NCBI GenBank assembly: GCA_902805475.1
Contig: CADCSX010000010.1
Coordinates: 992,001-1,056,000 of the forward strand
Reading direction: 5' to 3'
Origin: Entonaema liquescens
Lineage: Eukaryota > Ascomycota > Sordariomycetes > Xylariales > Xylariaceae
Length of the DNA: 64,000 bases
The position numbers and the translations under genes are program-made. Under the pieces are notes generated by a model, which was not told the DNA's origin, searched no databases, and saw only the letters and a list, made by a program, of their open reading frames with translations. Shown here in pieces: positions 1 through 13,100 of this stretch (positions within the stretch are counted from its first letter, which is position 1; every line of letters starts with the position of its first letter).

Positions 1-3000
1 TTGAGGCCCTCGTTGCCATTCCGCAACCCATAGGTGCAGTGCATAAGGAGTAACACAGCTTGCACCTATCGATTTGCGAATGCGACGGTGTGCTTTTTGG
101 AACCCAAGGGACGATCTAGCGAACCACGATTATTGATGACTATATTATCACAAATCAATTAGTTCCATAGTCCTAATCCTCCTTCGGCAAGGTTGGAAAC
201 TAGAAGCCCATTGATTGGACAGACCCTCGTGGGGGAACAATCTACCTGGCAGCAACTAGGATGTCTCGGGTCTTCGGGCAGTTGAATCCCTACCTATTGT
301 ACGTAGGTAGATCAATGATCTATCCCGTCACGACAGTGTCATCTATCAGTCTATTAGGTTTAGGGTTCAAGTGACCTGACCTGAATAATACGACGTGCGG
401 ATGGCGTACCGTATTGTTTGAGAAAAGGGGTCTCTGGTCTCTGATTAGTGAGCCTTGCGTGGCAACAAGACGGGGGAACGCGGGTAAGCAAAAGGTGGCT
501 GACGACGACCAATTATCGCTTCAAGGATAGCAGTCCTTTACATTGTCAATCGTTTATATAGCCGCTCCTATTGCCTCCTGCAATGCAGATGTAAGTGCTT
601 GCTCAGGTCGCTTCCACCTTTTTTGCGACTCTCTTTTTCTCTTAGTCAACCTACGTACCTGTTAGAATTGGGAAACACGCGAGAACTCCCCTAGTAGGCG
701 CTGGCGCATGCAGACCTGACCGCTAGTCTCCCAGTTAATCATGCCAGGACCGTCGACATGCAAACAGGGACGCTCTGCAGGGGCTAATTAGGTACTAGTA
801 ATGAGAAAAAGGAGACGATTCTAAAAGATGGTGCCTATCGCAGGTCAAGGTGAGGAGGTACATGGAGGTTGGTTTCGGCCTCGCTGTAATTATAGGCGCT
901 AGAAAAGATCCCGAAATGTTTGCCGGTTGGCTGTCCACGCAAGTCGGCAGCATGTAAGTGCGTGCCCCTGATCTGGCTGAGAAGGCGGGCTTACACACAT
1001 GTCCGCTCGGGAGCGGCATGGGCAAGGGCATTGGCAGCCACCATCATGTCGAGGTATGTATGATGGACTTCCGCAGTATGTATGTCCCATATGTATGTAG
1101 TCATGTAGGTTATGCACCTCCGCAGCCCTATCCCCCCCCAGGAACGCATACCCATGATTTGATATGCTACTGTGTTATGTAGGTCACTTACTATTATCAT
1201 TATTATTGCAGCCTCGGCGGCTATTGGACTTGCCACGACATCTTACTCGAGTACCGTAGGTACCGCTCGTATGGAAGAGCTGGAGTTGACATCTGATGCG
1301 CTTGGCTCTCCTTAAAACGTTTCAACCCTATATCGGGCCTGTTAATACCATCGGTGACCTACTGCAGTAACAAAGTACCCCGTATCCTACATAATATGCT
1401 GAGGTGGCGCATCGTGTGACGGCTGTTGCGTTTTCTAATTCTTTAATAGCGCCTAATGTGAGACGATAACAGGTGGAGAGCCTCTGACGGCAAATGCCTA
1501 GCTTCTTGGGACGGTGGACACCCGGCGTTTCTTCTAGACTTGTTCCGTCGCGCACTACAAGTATTAGAGGAGCTTGTGTTTTTCGGGAGTTTATGGGCCA
1601 TTCATTCTCTGGCGTCTACCTCAACCTCCCGGCCGAATGGGCATCGTCCCTCTTGGGGACAGAAGTAGGCTGCTAGGTAATAAACTCCTGACCTGGTGCA
1701 CTAAATGTAAGCTAGGTATGTACGAGAATGGAACCGAGCTATCGATGATACGGTACATGTATTGAGGCGCGGTATTGGCCCGCACCAAGCACCACAGGGA
1801 CCCAACGACGACTCTGAAATCCTGCGAACCATTTGAAGCTAGCGATCGATCTTTAGATTGATTAACCACCACAATATCCAACCGAGGATGCTAAATTGTC
1901 GAGAGAAGATCAAGCTTTATGCGCAGTATATTATATACCGAACTGCGCGCAGAAGATCTTAATATAAAACATTGCAGAAGTTCCTTTTACTCTGGTGTCA
2001 TGCGACTTGATTGTAAATAGTTACTTACACGTAGGTATGTCCCTAAGAGAAACGACTACAACTATTTTACATAAGGTAGTAATTATTATTTTACCAAAAG
2101 ATATTGAGTAAAGTTCTTACAAATCCTAGTCCAGGTTACACAATTATCTAAAGAGAAGAGAAAAAGTAGAACTAATAGAATTAACTGGGTCAGGTATACG
2201 GTACATTCACTAGGTACCTAGGAATGAAATCCAAGAATAAGTACAGGTACGTAATCTGTAAGCAGGCTTCACAGACTTCACAGACTTCACAGGCTCAGGC
2301 TCATATTGGGGCCGGCAGGAACCACGCGAGGACAAGGAAGGCGAAGAAGGCAAGGAAGGCAAGGAAGACAAGGAAGGGCAGGCAAGACAGGGGTATCCTA
2401 TAAGGAACCACACCCCTCGCGCCTTTCGGCCCCTCTCGACTCCATGCAGACCATGGCAGGCATGGACCAACTAGTACATGTACTCAGTCGCGTAGTGTAC
2501 CCATTCCCATTCCCATTCCCCATCCCCATTACACCACGCCTATTACATAGTACAATGCAGTAAAGTAGTGGATGTACAAGCATATGCTCATAGGTATGCC
2601 CCCATTTTTGGGTCCTGGCGTTCTTTCCGCTGGACTTCGCTGGACTCATGGCGACGCATGGTTATCCCCTCATCTACCTGAATACCGGGTCTTCCCTTGA
2701 AAAAGCAAAAAAGGACCATTTTCATGGAGCCCACCTGCCTGACATCCATGACCCGTCCCGCCTCCCTCCCACCTGCAACTGCAACTGCACAACTACACAA
2801 CTGCAGTACCGCAGTACCGCGTAGGTCCTTAACCTTAAACATCCTTTTTGCAGCCTGCCAATATTTCTAATACCGTTAAGCTGTACTCGGGTCACATTAA
2901 ACTCCTTCCCTCCGCCTTGCCTTGTCTTATCCCGCCTCTGCTTCGTCTCGTCTTGCTTGCTTTGCTTGTTTTTGCTTTTGTTCGTAATTAATCCGCTGTG

Positions 3001-3172
3001 CCGGCGCTCAGCTAAGTCCCATACACGATTACTAGCGATCGACGAGCCACAGCGATCGAACTCCATACGTGTTTTTCGAGACGAACCAATGGTCAATTAT
3101 TAAACCGGGAGGATTATAGTCTGTTGGACCCGGTCGTGAGGGTTCAGTACCCGCCGAGAGGCGAAGCAAGCC
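1..3172. other. Gene-free region with short tandem repeats
   Basis: I find no reading frame here with a recognisable domain or a convincing exon structure; open frames stay below about 125 codons. The stretch is rich in TAGGTA/TACCTA words, as is much of the intergenic DNA in this window. It holds three adjacent copies of a 9-mer (2268-2294), an AAGGAAGGC-like purine tract (about 2331-2392) and a CCCATT run (about 2500-2530). The last few hundred bases should contain the promoter and 5' UTR of the transcription-factor gene starting at 3173. Confidence 0.6.
2268..2294. repeat. Three 9-bp tandem copies
   Basis: The unit ttcacagac occurs at 2268-2276 and 2277-2285, with a third copy ttcacaggc at 2286-2294. 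A degenerate purine repeat based on aaggaaggc follows at about 2331-2392. These are simple-sequence tracts with no visible coding role. Confidence 0.85.
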
Positions 3173-6100
3173 ATGTCGAATAACGATCAGTCCGTCCGGA
3201 GGCTGTTACCGCAGAGCTCTAACTCATCCTTGAATTCATTTTCGTTCGCGCCGCCGACTTACCAGCCTCCTAGAGAGACTCAGAAGAGTGCGCCCCTTCA
3301 GTATGCCCGTAATCGAGTAATGCTCATATTCTAACCACTTAATTTGTAGATTATGTATTCGTGGACGAACATAACCGCCATAAGCGGTTGAAGGGTACGG
3401 GCTATTATCGTGTGCTGGCCATTGTGGTGAAAGAACCGTAGCTAATAAAATTGCTAATCTTTAGTGATGAGAGCATGTGAGGGTTGTAGGAGGAGAAAAT
3501 TAAGTGCGATGCTGCGACGACGAACACATGGCCTTGTTCTGCTTGTGTCCGGTTGAAACTCCATTGCGTAAGGCCTAATGGGCAGTATGAAGGATCGCCA
3601 ACGGAGGGTCAGTCCTATGAGGCCGGACGATCAGAATACGATGTTGCACCTGGGCAGGATAGCTTCAGGGCCATGCCCATGCCGCAGTCTTCGGCGCAAT
3701 CCATGATGGCCGGTCAGCCGAAGGCCACCATGTATCCGACGCCCGGCCCTTATCCCGAACACCAAGGGGTCTACCCTCCGATGCCGTATGGAGACCCGCC
3801 TCAACCACCGCACCAGCTTCAATATGCTACTATTCCTTCTCAGGTAGGAGTTATGGACCAGTCATATGCATCCGCCAGCGTATTCCCGACTCCGCCGATG
3901 CATCAACATTCTGCGCACTCAGAACCTTCCCCCGAGTCTTATCAAGACCAGTACGGGCAGCAAGACCTCGCTGATATTTTAGGAGCCCTTAAAGTTGACG
4001 AAGCGGGGACTGGTTAGTTTCACTCCCCAACTTTGTAAGAAATTAAATATTGATGCTGACAACCCGAAGCCCCGTATCTAAATAAAAAGATGGCGTTTGC
4101 GGGACTGGAAGAAGAACCAGCTGTTGAAGACGACGATGAATATAAGAGCGTGCTGCCACCTATACCATCTGGGCCTGGCCTTAAGATACGCATACCTCCT
4201 GAACTAATGCCAGATGACGCAACTATCATGCACTATTTTGAGCTTTATTTCACCAACGTACACCCTTACGTTCCAGTTTTGAATAAAACTCAATTGTACC
4301 AGCAGTGGCACACGAATCGAGAATCGATATCGCCCTTGCTGCTAGAAGCGATTTTTGCAGTTGCCGGTCGTCTCGCTGATGAGCCGTCACAAGGACAGCA
4401 ATGGATTGCACTTGCTTCGAGTAAGCACTTTAACGATTCTATACCAAGCTGAACTAACGCAACGTAGAACATGCCGACTCTTTTATGGACGTACCACGCC
4501 TAAGTACTCTTCAAGCCCTTTTAATTATCTTGAAGGCGAGGGAAGCTTCGCCAAAGCGCGGTTATTACTATAGGTCTTGGATGTCTATTGTGCACTGTGT
4601 CGCCATGGCTAAAGACCTCGGGCTTGACGAGCATATGGATACTCACAGAGCCGGTAAATCGTGTGGCTCTTCTCACGGAGAGTGTTTTACAAAGAGCCGC
4701 ATATGGCAAACTATATTCGTATGCGAGACTATGATAGCTGCGCCCCAAGGTAAGCTGGGTCCTTTCCAAAGCCGATTGATTTTTGACGTTCTAAACGTGA
4801 TCTAGGGCGGCAAGATCTCTCTGTGGATCCCGATTCTGTAGACTTTAACATTCCAAGGCCTCTGCCAGGTTGCGAGGAATCAGAATACAACGCCACTCGA
4901 AACTTTGCGTATCTAGCACGCGTTGCCCGAAACTTAAACAGGGTGAATACCGTCTACGCGAAGATTAAGAAGAAGAAGGATTGGGGCATCGATCCCGAAT
5001 TAGTTCAACTTAACCCGACTATAACGGGATGGCTTAGCGATCTACCACCTGATCTACGCATTACATTTCCTCCAGATGGATCACCGCCGTGGCTACCTTC
5101 ACATTTCATTGGAAATATGCATTCTTATTATTATCTGAGTGTTATTATACTCCACCGACCACAGTTATCCTTCTTGGAACCGATGGGCGCGGACGGGCAG
5201 TGGAAATCACATATGTTTCTTTGCTACTCGTCAGCTAAGGCCCTTTGCCGTCTCCAAGAATCTATGCTACAATCTTTCGGTTTAAGCGGGCTCCAATGCA
5301 TGCAGCGAGGCATTAGTTTTACCATCTATGCTATTCTTTCTTGCATTGTCCTCCATCTTGTGCGTTTCTAGTGTTTTCTTGCTTTTATACGAGAAGTCGA
5401 GGGAAAATAAAGGCTAATATCGATTTGTTTAGGTTGCGTTGACTTCTCCTGATCCGGAGCTCAACGGCGATGCGCGAGACTATTTCACCCGGCATATGAG
5501 AGTTTTGGAGAGGACGATGCATTCTTGGCCGCTGCCAGAAATGTTGAAGCAAATCGACGCCGTGCGAGAGGCTTTCTCGGCGGATATTAGAAAACCTTTC
5601 GTCTTGAAACCGAGCTTTCCTTACGGAAGCCCGCATCCCAGTAGCCACTCGAGCCCACCTACTGCTAATACGTTCAAGCCCCCTATGCTACAGACGAGCT
5701 CGTTGGACCATGGTATGGACCCGCAGACCGGTCAGCACTCGCAAGTTAGTTATGCCAACCATCCTATTACACCCATATCCGTTGGTTCCGCGGACAACAA
5801 GAGTGACTCTCCTTCTGCACAGTCGCTCTCTATAATGAATCCTAGCCAGAGTGCACACGCCTCGGCACTCTCGAGTGCGATATCGTTAGAAGGCCACCCT
5901 ACGTGGAATCCTTCGCGTCTATTCGAGTGAGTATATCCGATTCTCCCCTAATAATAAATCCAGCCTTTATTGACCACGAAAATCACTGTAGGCAGTGGAA
6001 CTCGACTTTCGGTACGCAGCAAATCCAATCTCAGCCAACTTCGGTGGCTCCACAGTCCAGTTCTCTAAGTGTTCCCTCATCTTCAGGTGCCCCCGAAGTC

Positions 6101-6313
6101 CCGACGTCACAGGACATGCAGCTTGCAGGCGCGTCTCTACCAGCCGTAACGCAACCCTTGTCGCATCAACAGTATTCGGCCCCACCCGTACAGACCTTTG
6201 TGACTCCAGCTATGTGGCAGGAGTCAGTTGCTAGCGTCTACGAAGGCGGTCTCAAGCGACATTGGGATTACGACAACGGCACTTCGATCTCCCATCCGGT
6301 TAAGCGTCGTTGA
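3173..6313 (+). CDS. Zn2Cys6 transcription factor, frameshifted in its zinc cluster
   Basis: Nuclear DNA-binding regulator of the fungal binuclear-cluster class. I read eight exons: 3173-3287, 3350-3394, 3465-4012, 4070-4420, 4468-4749, 4806-5359, 5433-5926 and 5992-6313, about 903 residues once one base is allowed for. A conserved-looking block YVFVDEHNRHKRLK precedes the cluster, whose cysteines read CX2CX6CX9CX2CX6C at about residues 57-88. A fungal_trans (PF04082-type) middle domain follows, with HYFELYFTNVHPYVPVLNKT and later HSYYYLSVIILHRPQL, then a Pro/Ser/Gln-rich tail. The frame breaks between the second and third cysteines: CEGCRRRK is read in one frame and IKCDAATTNTWPCSAC in the next, as if one A were missing from the A-run at 3495-3498. 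Total exon length becomes a multiple of three when one base is added. Introns 1 and 6 use GTGCG-type donors. The target pathway is unknown to me. Confidence 0.85.
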
Positions 6314-9300
6314 GCCAACTACACAGTACTAATGAGCACCTATTCAGATATCACCTTCTCTCTTCAGCACAAGCCTGAACGACGGATCTTACAATAATCT
6401 GCAACTAAGCTGAAACGATTTAACGATAGCATGCGAACATACGTCAATATTTGTTACCCATCTATCGATTACGATCTACTATCTATAGATTTCATCTATT
6501 TAACCATGATATGTATAACAAGGGGGTATGAACTGAACTAAGCAGACCTGAATACGACAGGAAGCACAGGGGTTGTAAGGGAAAAAACGAATGATTTGTT
6601 ATTAACGGAAAAATCCGAAGTCTTGATGGGGCAGAAAAAATATCATTGGAGAGGTTATACAAAATGCCCTATGCATGTATGATTGGAGGTCTAGGCCAGG
6701 GGTAAAGTTGAGGTGTGGACGATCGATAACAACCCGGTTTCTGCTGGAAAGAGAAAACGGCAGTTCTTCAAACTTGGCAAGGCGTTTTGAGGTAGCATCT
6801 GGGACGCGGCCCACGAGGCGAAGATAAGGCCTATTCTCTTTCTCTTTTTTTTTTGGAGTTGCCTTTTGTATAATAGGATCTGCATGGCGACGGACGGGTG
6901 GTTCTGTTTTACTAAGATATACATGATACCACGGGTTTTTACGTCAGGAGAAATGGGGGTTAAAGGGGAAAATACCCATATACCCACGCCTACGTTGTTG
7001 CAGAGTGGGATGAATACGTAAGGGGACAAAAATAGGAGAAGTCTTTGCTTGGGCACTAGTGCGGGCCTCGGGATATTATAGACAGTTGCGCGTTTGGGAA
7101 GCTGAAACTTGTGTATGATTCATGTGTATGTGGATGCGCCTGTGTGTAAGTCTTTGATTGAGAGATCGACAAAGGTTCCAAGAGTACATAGTGTGTGACA
7201 TAGCAGATACGTACATGTTCACGAAAGTTGGTATACTTGACCAACTGATATACAACATACGACCGAGTCACCAGACTTTATTATATGACATACTGATTTG
7301 ATTTGTTTAGATCCTACCAACGTCTAAAGGCCTTATATTGTTGAGACGGTAAGTCTCATATGGAAACGCGATATCTGAACTTAACGAAGAAGGCTTGTGC
7401 TATACTCATATCTCTCATATCTATGTCAGCCCTTCTGTCCGGACTGAGGACCGGAGGTTGCCGCATTGGAACCAACCCTTCTTAGGTAGGTAGGTTGGAT
7501 CGGTACTTAAGGTATGATCGAAGTTTATACCTACTCAAGTAACTCAGCTTACACGCGCTCGCAAGATACATACGTAACGACGTATTTATCCCGCACGGAA
7601 ATCGACCGATACGTTGACTCCGCAGCTGAGTGAGAGTGGTAAGGAGAGTTATAGTCTGGCCCCTACGCCTCATGTAGTAGGTAGATACTGCAGATACATA
7701 CCTAGGCAAGGCTGGCAAGCGAGGAGGCAATGTGTGTGTGACGTACATAGAAATGGCTATTCAACATACCCGCTTACTTGCCCGTCGAACTTATCTATCC
7801 CACCTGCCTGTCCTCCCTACACACCATTGGCCTCCTTCTAGAAGCAGCTGAGAGCTTCCACACCCATTCGTCTATCCCGCTATACACATTTCCGGGCTAG
7901 TATGTGATACATACAGGAAGGTGTAAGTGAAGCGTCAACTACCTATAGGATTGTTTACGGGACTCGGTTCACTATCGAGGCGGGTAACCGAGACGCTATC
8001 TCCCACTCTACCAACATCAAGGTCAGATGGACGTTAGTTGTTATACCATACAAGCAGTCGGCTACCAAGTACGAGAGCACAGAAGCACCTGAGCGAAATG
8101 CCAAGGTCCGAAGGATTTTGCGGGAGGAGCTTTGGTAGATGCTGCGATCCTGTTTGATGTCGTGCCTCGTACGGGGTAATTTGGGGTTATCGTATTTAAC
8201 TGTTTGATGTTGTCTCTTTCGCGACATGTGTATAACATCCCGGATCCATCTGACCTACCCTCACCGAGATTATACGCAGCTGACTACCTTAGGTATGTAT
8301 ATATTAGACATACAAACATATATCTATCCTTTTACATACCGAAGGTTGAGGCAGGCTGTCGTCTAAATCAAACCAGAGTGGTACGATGCTGCCCGTAATG
8401 CGGCTATCCGACTACCTGTTTTTCTATTTCCTTTCCCTTACTTTGCTCTAGGTACTTAACCTTACCGACTTACCTGCCTCAGGTAGCCTAACTCACCTAG
8501 ATTAGGTATACAAACAGAGAAAAAAAAAAAAAAAACACTTATCCGTACGTCCTAAGTAGGTACCTACTAGGTTAAAGAATGCATCTGGTTATCATAGTAA
8601 AGCTGCAATGTCAAGTACATCCTATCCGCCCCCATGCCCCCCTCTCCTCAAGGGTCCCAAAGTACTATTAAGGCACGGTGCATAAGCAGTTCCCGCCGGG
8701 CCGCGCGGCGATTGGTGGAAACGAGCTGACGTCTGGGGGTTCCCATTTCGGCTGCGCTATTACTACATCTAGCAATACCATAAGGATTCGCGAAAAGCCT
8801 GGGTGTTGGGAACTTATGTATGTATGTAGGTATATATGTATGTATTATATACAAACGAGACCGCACTTGGCCTAGCCCAGCCGTAAAAGGATCGGGCCGG
8901 GGTTCTGCACATAACGATATACAAACTCACAGACCTTTTTCAATTTATCAGATGCCCGCCCACATGGTGGTATAATGTACAAGTACATTAGCAATAACTA
9001 CCTTAACACACACCAACCAACAACCCCTTGCATCCGCAAATCACATGCTTATACCTCTACTTAACTGACACTTTTCCTCGGCACCCATACACATACACAA
9101 CAACCAAAGGAAGCGGCTGCCCCTCCCCCCGACCCCGAAATGCAAGCTCCGCAGTTTCCAATATTCTCCGGTCGCTACGACCATCCCTCCGTGTCCTAAC
9201 TCCGAGCTTACATACACATACACATACACATATACATATTTACTTACATACTCTGTACCTAGGTACCTACCTGTCTTACGTATAGGTAACTACCTACCTA

Positions 9301-10156
9301 ACTACCTACCTAACTACCTAGGTAGGTACTTATTTACACGATTATCCGATACCTATAACTATTTATACGTTGTGTATATTTCATTGCGGCAACAAGAAAA
9401 GAAAACAGACAGCCATTCCGTTTCTAATTGGCGCGGTCGTGTCTCCTTGCTTATTATGCGACGGACGAAAAACCCGCCGCAAAACCAGGCGATGGTGGTT
9501 CGCGAACTGAGCTGTCGACGCAGAAAAGCGACGTCTCCATTGGGTTCCGCTGTTCGCCGAGTTTGGTAGACTAGTCCTGTAGTTAGCAAATATTATAAAG
9601 CAAGGTTATCCTGAATATCATACTGGACCAAGCATATCTCCGAACGCTTCACGCGCCAATGTAAAGACTTGATATGTATTTGTATCGAAGAGGTTTAATA
9701 GAATGCCATTGAGGTAGTAGATAGGAGGTAGGTAGCCGCTATACTCGGACAGGACTCCTCAGGTATCAACATAATCCAACTACAAAAACAAGCACAAGGC
9801 TTCTAACACTAAGCAGCGCTCGTCAACAACAGAAACCACTAAACACGCAACCCATACAATCACTCATCATTCAAAACAACTTATTCGCGATAAGTCTAGC
9901 CATGCATTGAACATCTAGACGAGCTTGCGCTCCGACGCGATTTAACTAATTTCGTAGCATACAATTGCCTCCCAACGCCAGGATCAGGCTCAACCCCGAG
10001 CCGAGCCTATCACGGGATCCTCTTTAACCCTTTATAACGAACGACAAAACCCCGTACCGCAAATTCCCATGCGAGGAGTGTATTGATGAACCGTAACCGC
10101 CTTCAACGCCCGTGACTTTGATCATGCAATGGTGCTGTTGTTGTAATTAATTTGTC
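6314..10156. other. Intergenic region, no gene seen
   Basis: No supported gene in 3.8 kb. The start should hold the 3' UTR of the upstream regulator, and 9.6-10.15 kb the 3' flank of the converging BRCT gene. TAGGTA/TACCTA words are frequent, with a poly-A run near 8520 and a 12-mer tandem repeat at 9288-9327. Short open frames on both strands lack start context, domains and splice support. Confidence 0.6.
9288..9327. repeat. 12-bp tandem repeat
   Basis: About three copies of aactacctacct, the last one degenerate, lie in a stretch rich in CTACCTA words. The same words are scattered through the intergenic parts of the window, so this is local expansion of a genome-wide simple sequence rather than a regulatory array. 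Confidence 0.8.
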
Positions 10157-13100
10157 TTAATTCCATGCCTTTGAAAGGGGGCTCGCAACCTTGGGTGCGA
10201 ACTGCAGGCTCTTGCGACGAGCCGCCATGAGGCGCATTAGGATGCCCTGGTCCTTATCCTTCTTAACGACACCTTCGCCGAGGTCTGCATACATGCTCTT
10301 CTTTGGCGGGCACGTCCTCATCAGAAGTTGTTCTCTCTCCTCCTCAAAGTCTTCGTCGTTCACCGTGCTGGGAGTATCCGGGCTGATATCCATAGCGAAT
10401 CTCGCGACAGCTTCGGGAGCCGGCGTCTTGGGGACCGGGGTAAGTATGCCAAGCTCACTATCCCAATCGTGGTCCCCGGGTGCGTCCTCATCTTCGTCGT
10501 GGTCCGATGGGCTACGCATCCAAGCAGTGCTATCTCTGCGGCTAACATGGTTATTTGGGACAGTTTGGCATTCCCGGGGCTGACCCGTAGTATTCTTCAT
10601 AGGAGTAACTAGGGTACCGTTAAGGTTAGCAAGTGCCTTTGGCTCCATGCTCTTTCGACGGTTACGCCCGCCCCGGGGAACTAGAGAGGTGTCAATGTAG
10701 TATGGCGCCTCCTCAAGCCACTCGTTTTCACGCTCACAGCTAGAAACAACGTTAGAACAATAAACATGATTCGTTAAGAATGGGCGACTTACTCCAAGAC
10801 CCAGCTGACGCCGACGCACTGCACAAGACCATTGCTCTCCCTGACTTTCTCCAATGTTCGCTTGCCACCATCCTTGTACACAACGTGCGTGATTCCGATT
10901 TTAGCTGCTGAACCGTCGTCATTGGAATTGGTTGGGTTCCAGGGCCAACTCTTAACACAACGGGCGCCCATCTGCGAGAGTAGTTCAACGAAGACAGTGC
11001 TCGCGTCTGCGCCATCGCTTGTGTGTACATCAACAAATACCACTGCACCTCGGAGTAAAGAGTTGTTTAGATCTCGACGAGGAGTACGCGCTGGTGTGCC
11101 CATAGAGGACCAGATGTCCGCTTTTGAAGGAGTAACAGGAGGGAGTTCCTGCGGAGCGTCCTCATCGACGTCCATCTCAGACGAATTCTTGGTGGGAGAG
11201 TATGAGATTACGGTGGCGTTCCTAAAGAGACCGGTGGGGCGGTTGGCAGACAACTTCGACACACTTGCGCTGAGCTTCTTCGTGATCCCGGGAGTGGAAT
11301 CATCAGCCGGCTTCAACGGCACTTTGGAAACGGTATGGAAACCCCTAGCTGCAGATGGTCGGACAGGAGTAACAGGCTCGAGACGACGCATGCTGGTATT
11401 GTTGCTCAGAAGGGCTGGGTCAATGGGAACGGCGTTCTCATCGCCATACTCCTGGCTGGCATCTGATATCGAGTCGTCGTGAGCATGATTCTCCTTTGTC
11501 TCGTCAACTTCGGGTATCTCCATAAGGGACATCTCGTTGGCCTCGGCAGCAAGTTCAATGTCTTCAGTCGTGATAGGGATATCATCAAACTCGGGTTCGT
11601 CATATCTGGCAGCAATGTCGGCCTCAAGGGCAGCTTCGATTGCGGCCTGGTTCTCCATTTCAGCACGGATCCTCATCTCCTCATCGAAGAAGCTTCTAGT
11701 CGGTGTGGACTCGGCTGGGGCAGTGTCGTTCTCCTTGAGCATGGAAAACCCCTCATCCTTAAACTCGGGGGAGAATATGTGCGCATCATTACTAGCCTTA
11801 ACTGGACTCGAGAGTTTCCGCTCGTTAAGTGGGTTGGGAAGAGGGGCGAGGCTGAACCGAGATCCCCTTGAGACGGATCGAATGGCACGACTAGCAGCCT
11901 TGACCGCGCTAGATGGCAGTCGGGGAGCTCTGGTAGTGCTAGGTGTGGGTGTCGAAGGAACACCAGTGAAGGTAAAGATCGTGTTATCTTGATCTTTATT
12001 AGGCGTCTTTCCGCTGGCTGCGAGCTCATCCTCAGAGTCAGACATGTCGTCTTTGAAGTCCTTGGCTCTCAACCCAAATTCTGGCTTTTCAGCTTGCTGA
12101 GGAGGTGACTGAGGAGGCGTTGTAGTTGGCGCTTGGCTGGTCGCCCCTTCTTTTGTTTCAAGCTCATCGACATCCATAGGGTCGTCAGCTAAATCGTCCG
12201 CTCCAGCTTCGGCTTCGACAATTGGCTCCTTTTGCGCCTCAACCGGTTCCGCCGCAACAGGCTCTGGCTCTTTCACATCCACATCCTTGATTGGGAGCGG
12301 GTTTTCTCGGAGAGCCGGGTCCGCATGTCGAGGTAGTACAGCGGATAAACGGCCTGGGAAAGTAAGCTGAGAAGGTGATTCGAGCTGAGCTTGATTCTCT
12401 TCCGTTTCCTCGTCTGATGCAGGTTCATTCTCTGCTTCTAGGGACTCCTGCTGCTCAGGTTCTTGAACTTCTTCAGCCGGGACTTTTTCCTCGGTCGGCG
12501 AAGTCTTAGGACCAAATAGTTTGTTTGAATTGCTTATAAGCGATTGCATAGGAGGCATTTGCATCTTAAAAGGCGACGTCGGGCGCTTAGCCGGCGATTG
12601 GAAGAGAGACATCTTCACCGGAGAGCGGTTGATGCCATTGGACTCCTGGGATTGGAACGCCTTAATAGGCACTTGAGGTCGCTTAGCGGGCGACTGTAAT
12701 ATCGAGGTCTTGGAAGGCGATGACGCTGTTTCCTGGTCCTCCATCGAAGATAGGACGAATGGAACGGCGTCAACCTTCTTCGCAGGCGACTTCATCATAT
12801 CCTTGAAAGGTGAAGCGGGAGGTCTGCGAGCAGGGCTAGCAAATACTGAGGAGCCAGTTGGCTCTGGTACTTCCTGGGTAGTTTCCTCCGCGTTATCGGT
12901 TTGAGGTTGAAGATCGATTTTCTTCGTCGCAGGTGGCTTCACAGGGCTCTTCATCAAAGGCTTGAGAGGGGTCTTCTCTAACGTGGCAAGTTCGTCATCC
13001 GAATCAGTATCGCGCGATAAAGTCCGATTCTGCGCATCCTTCTTAGGGCTGAGAGGCGACTTTTCGCGTGTTTCACTGGTTGATTTAGTGCTGGCCCTGG

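Noticed and set aside
10832..11482. 216-codon plus-strand frame inside the BRCT gene
   Set aside because: Antisense shadow of a well-supported coding region; Ser/Ala-rich without motifs.
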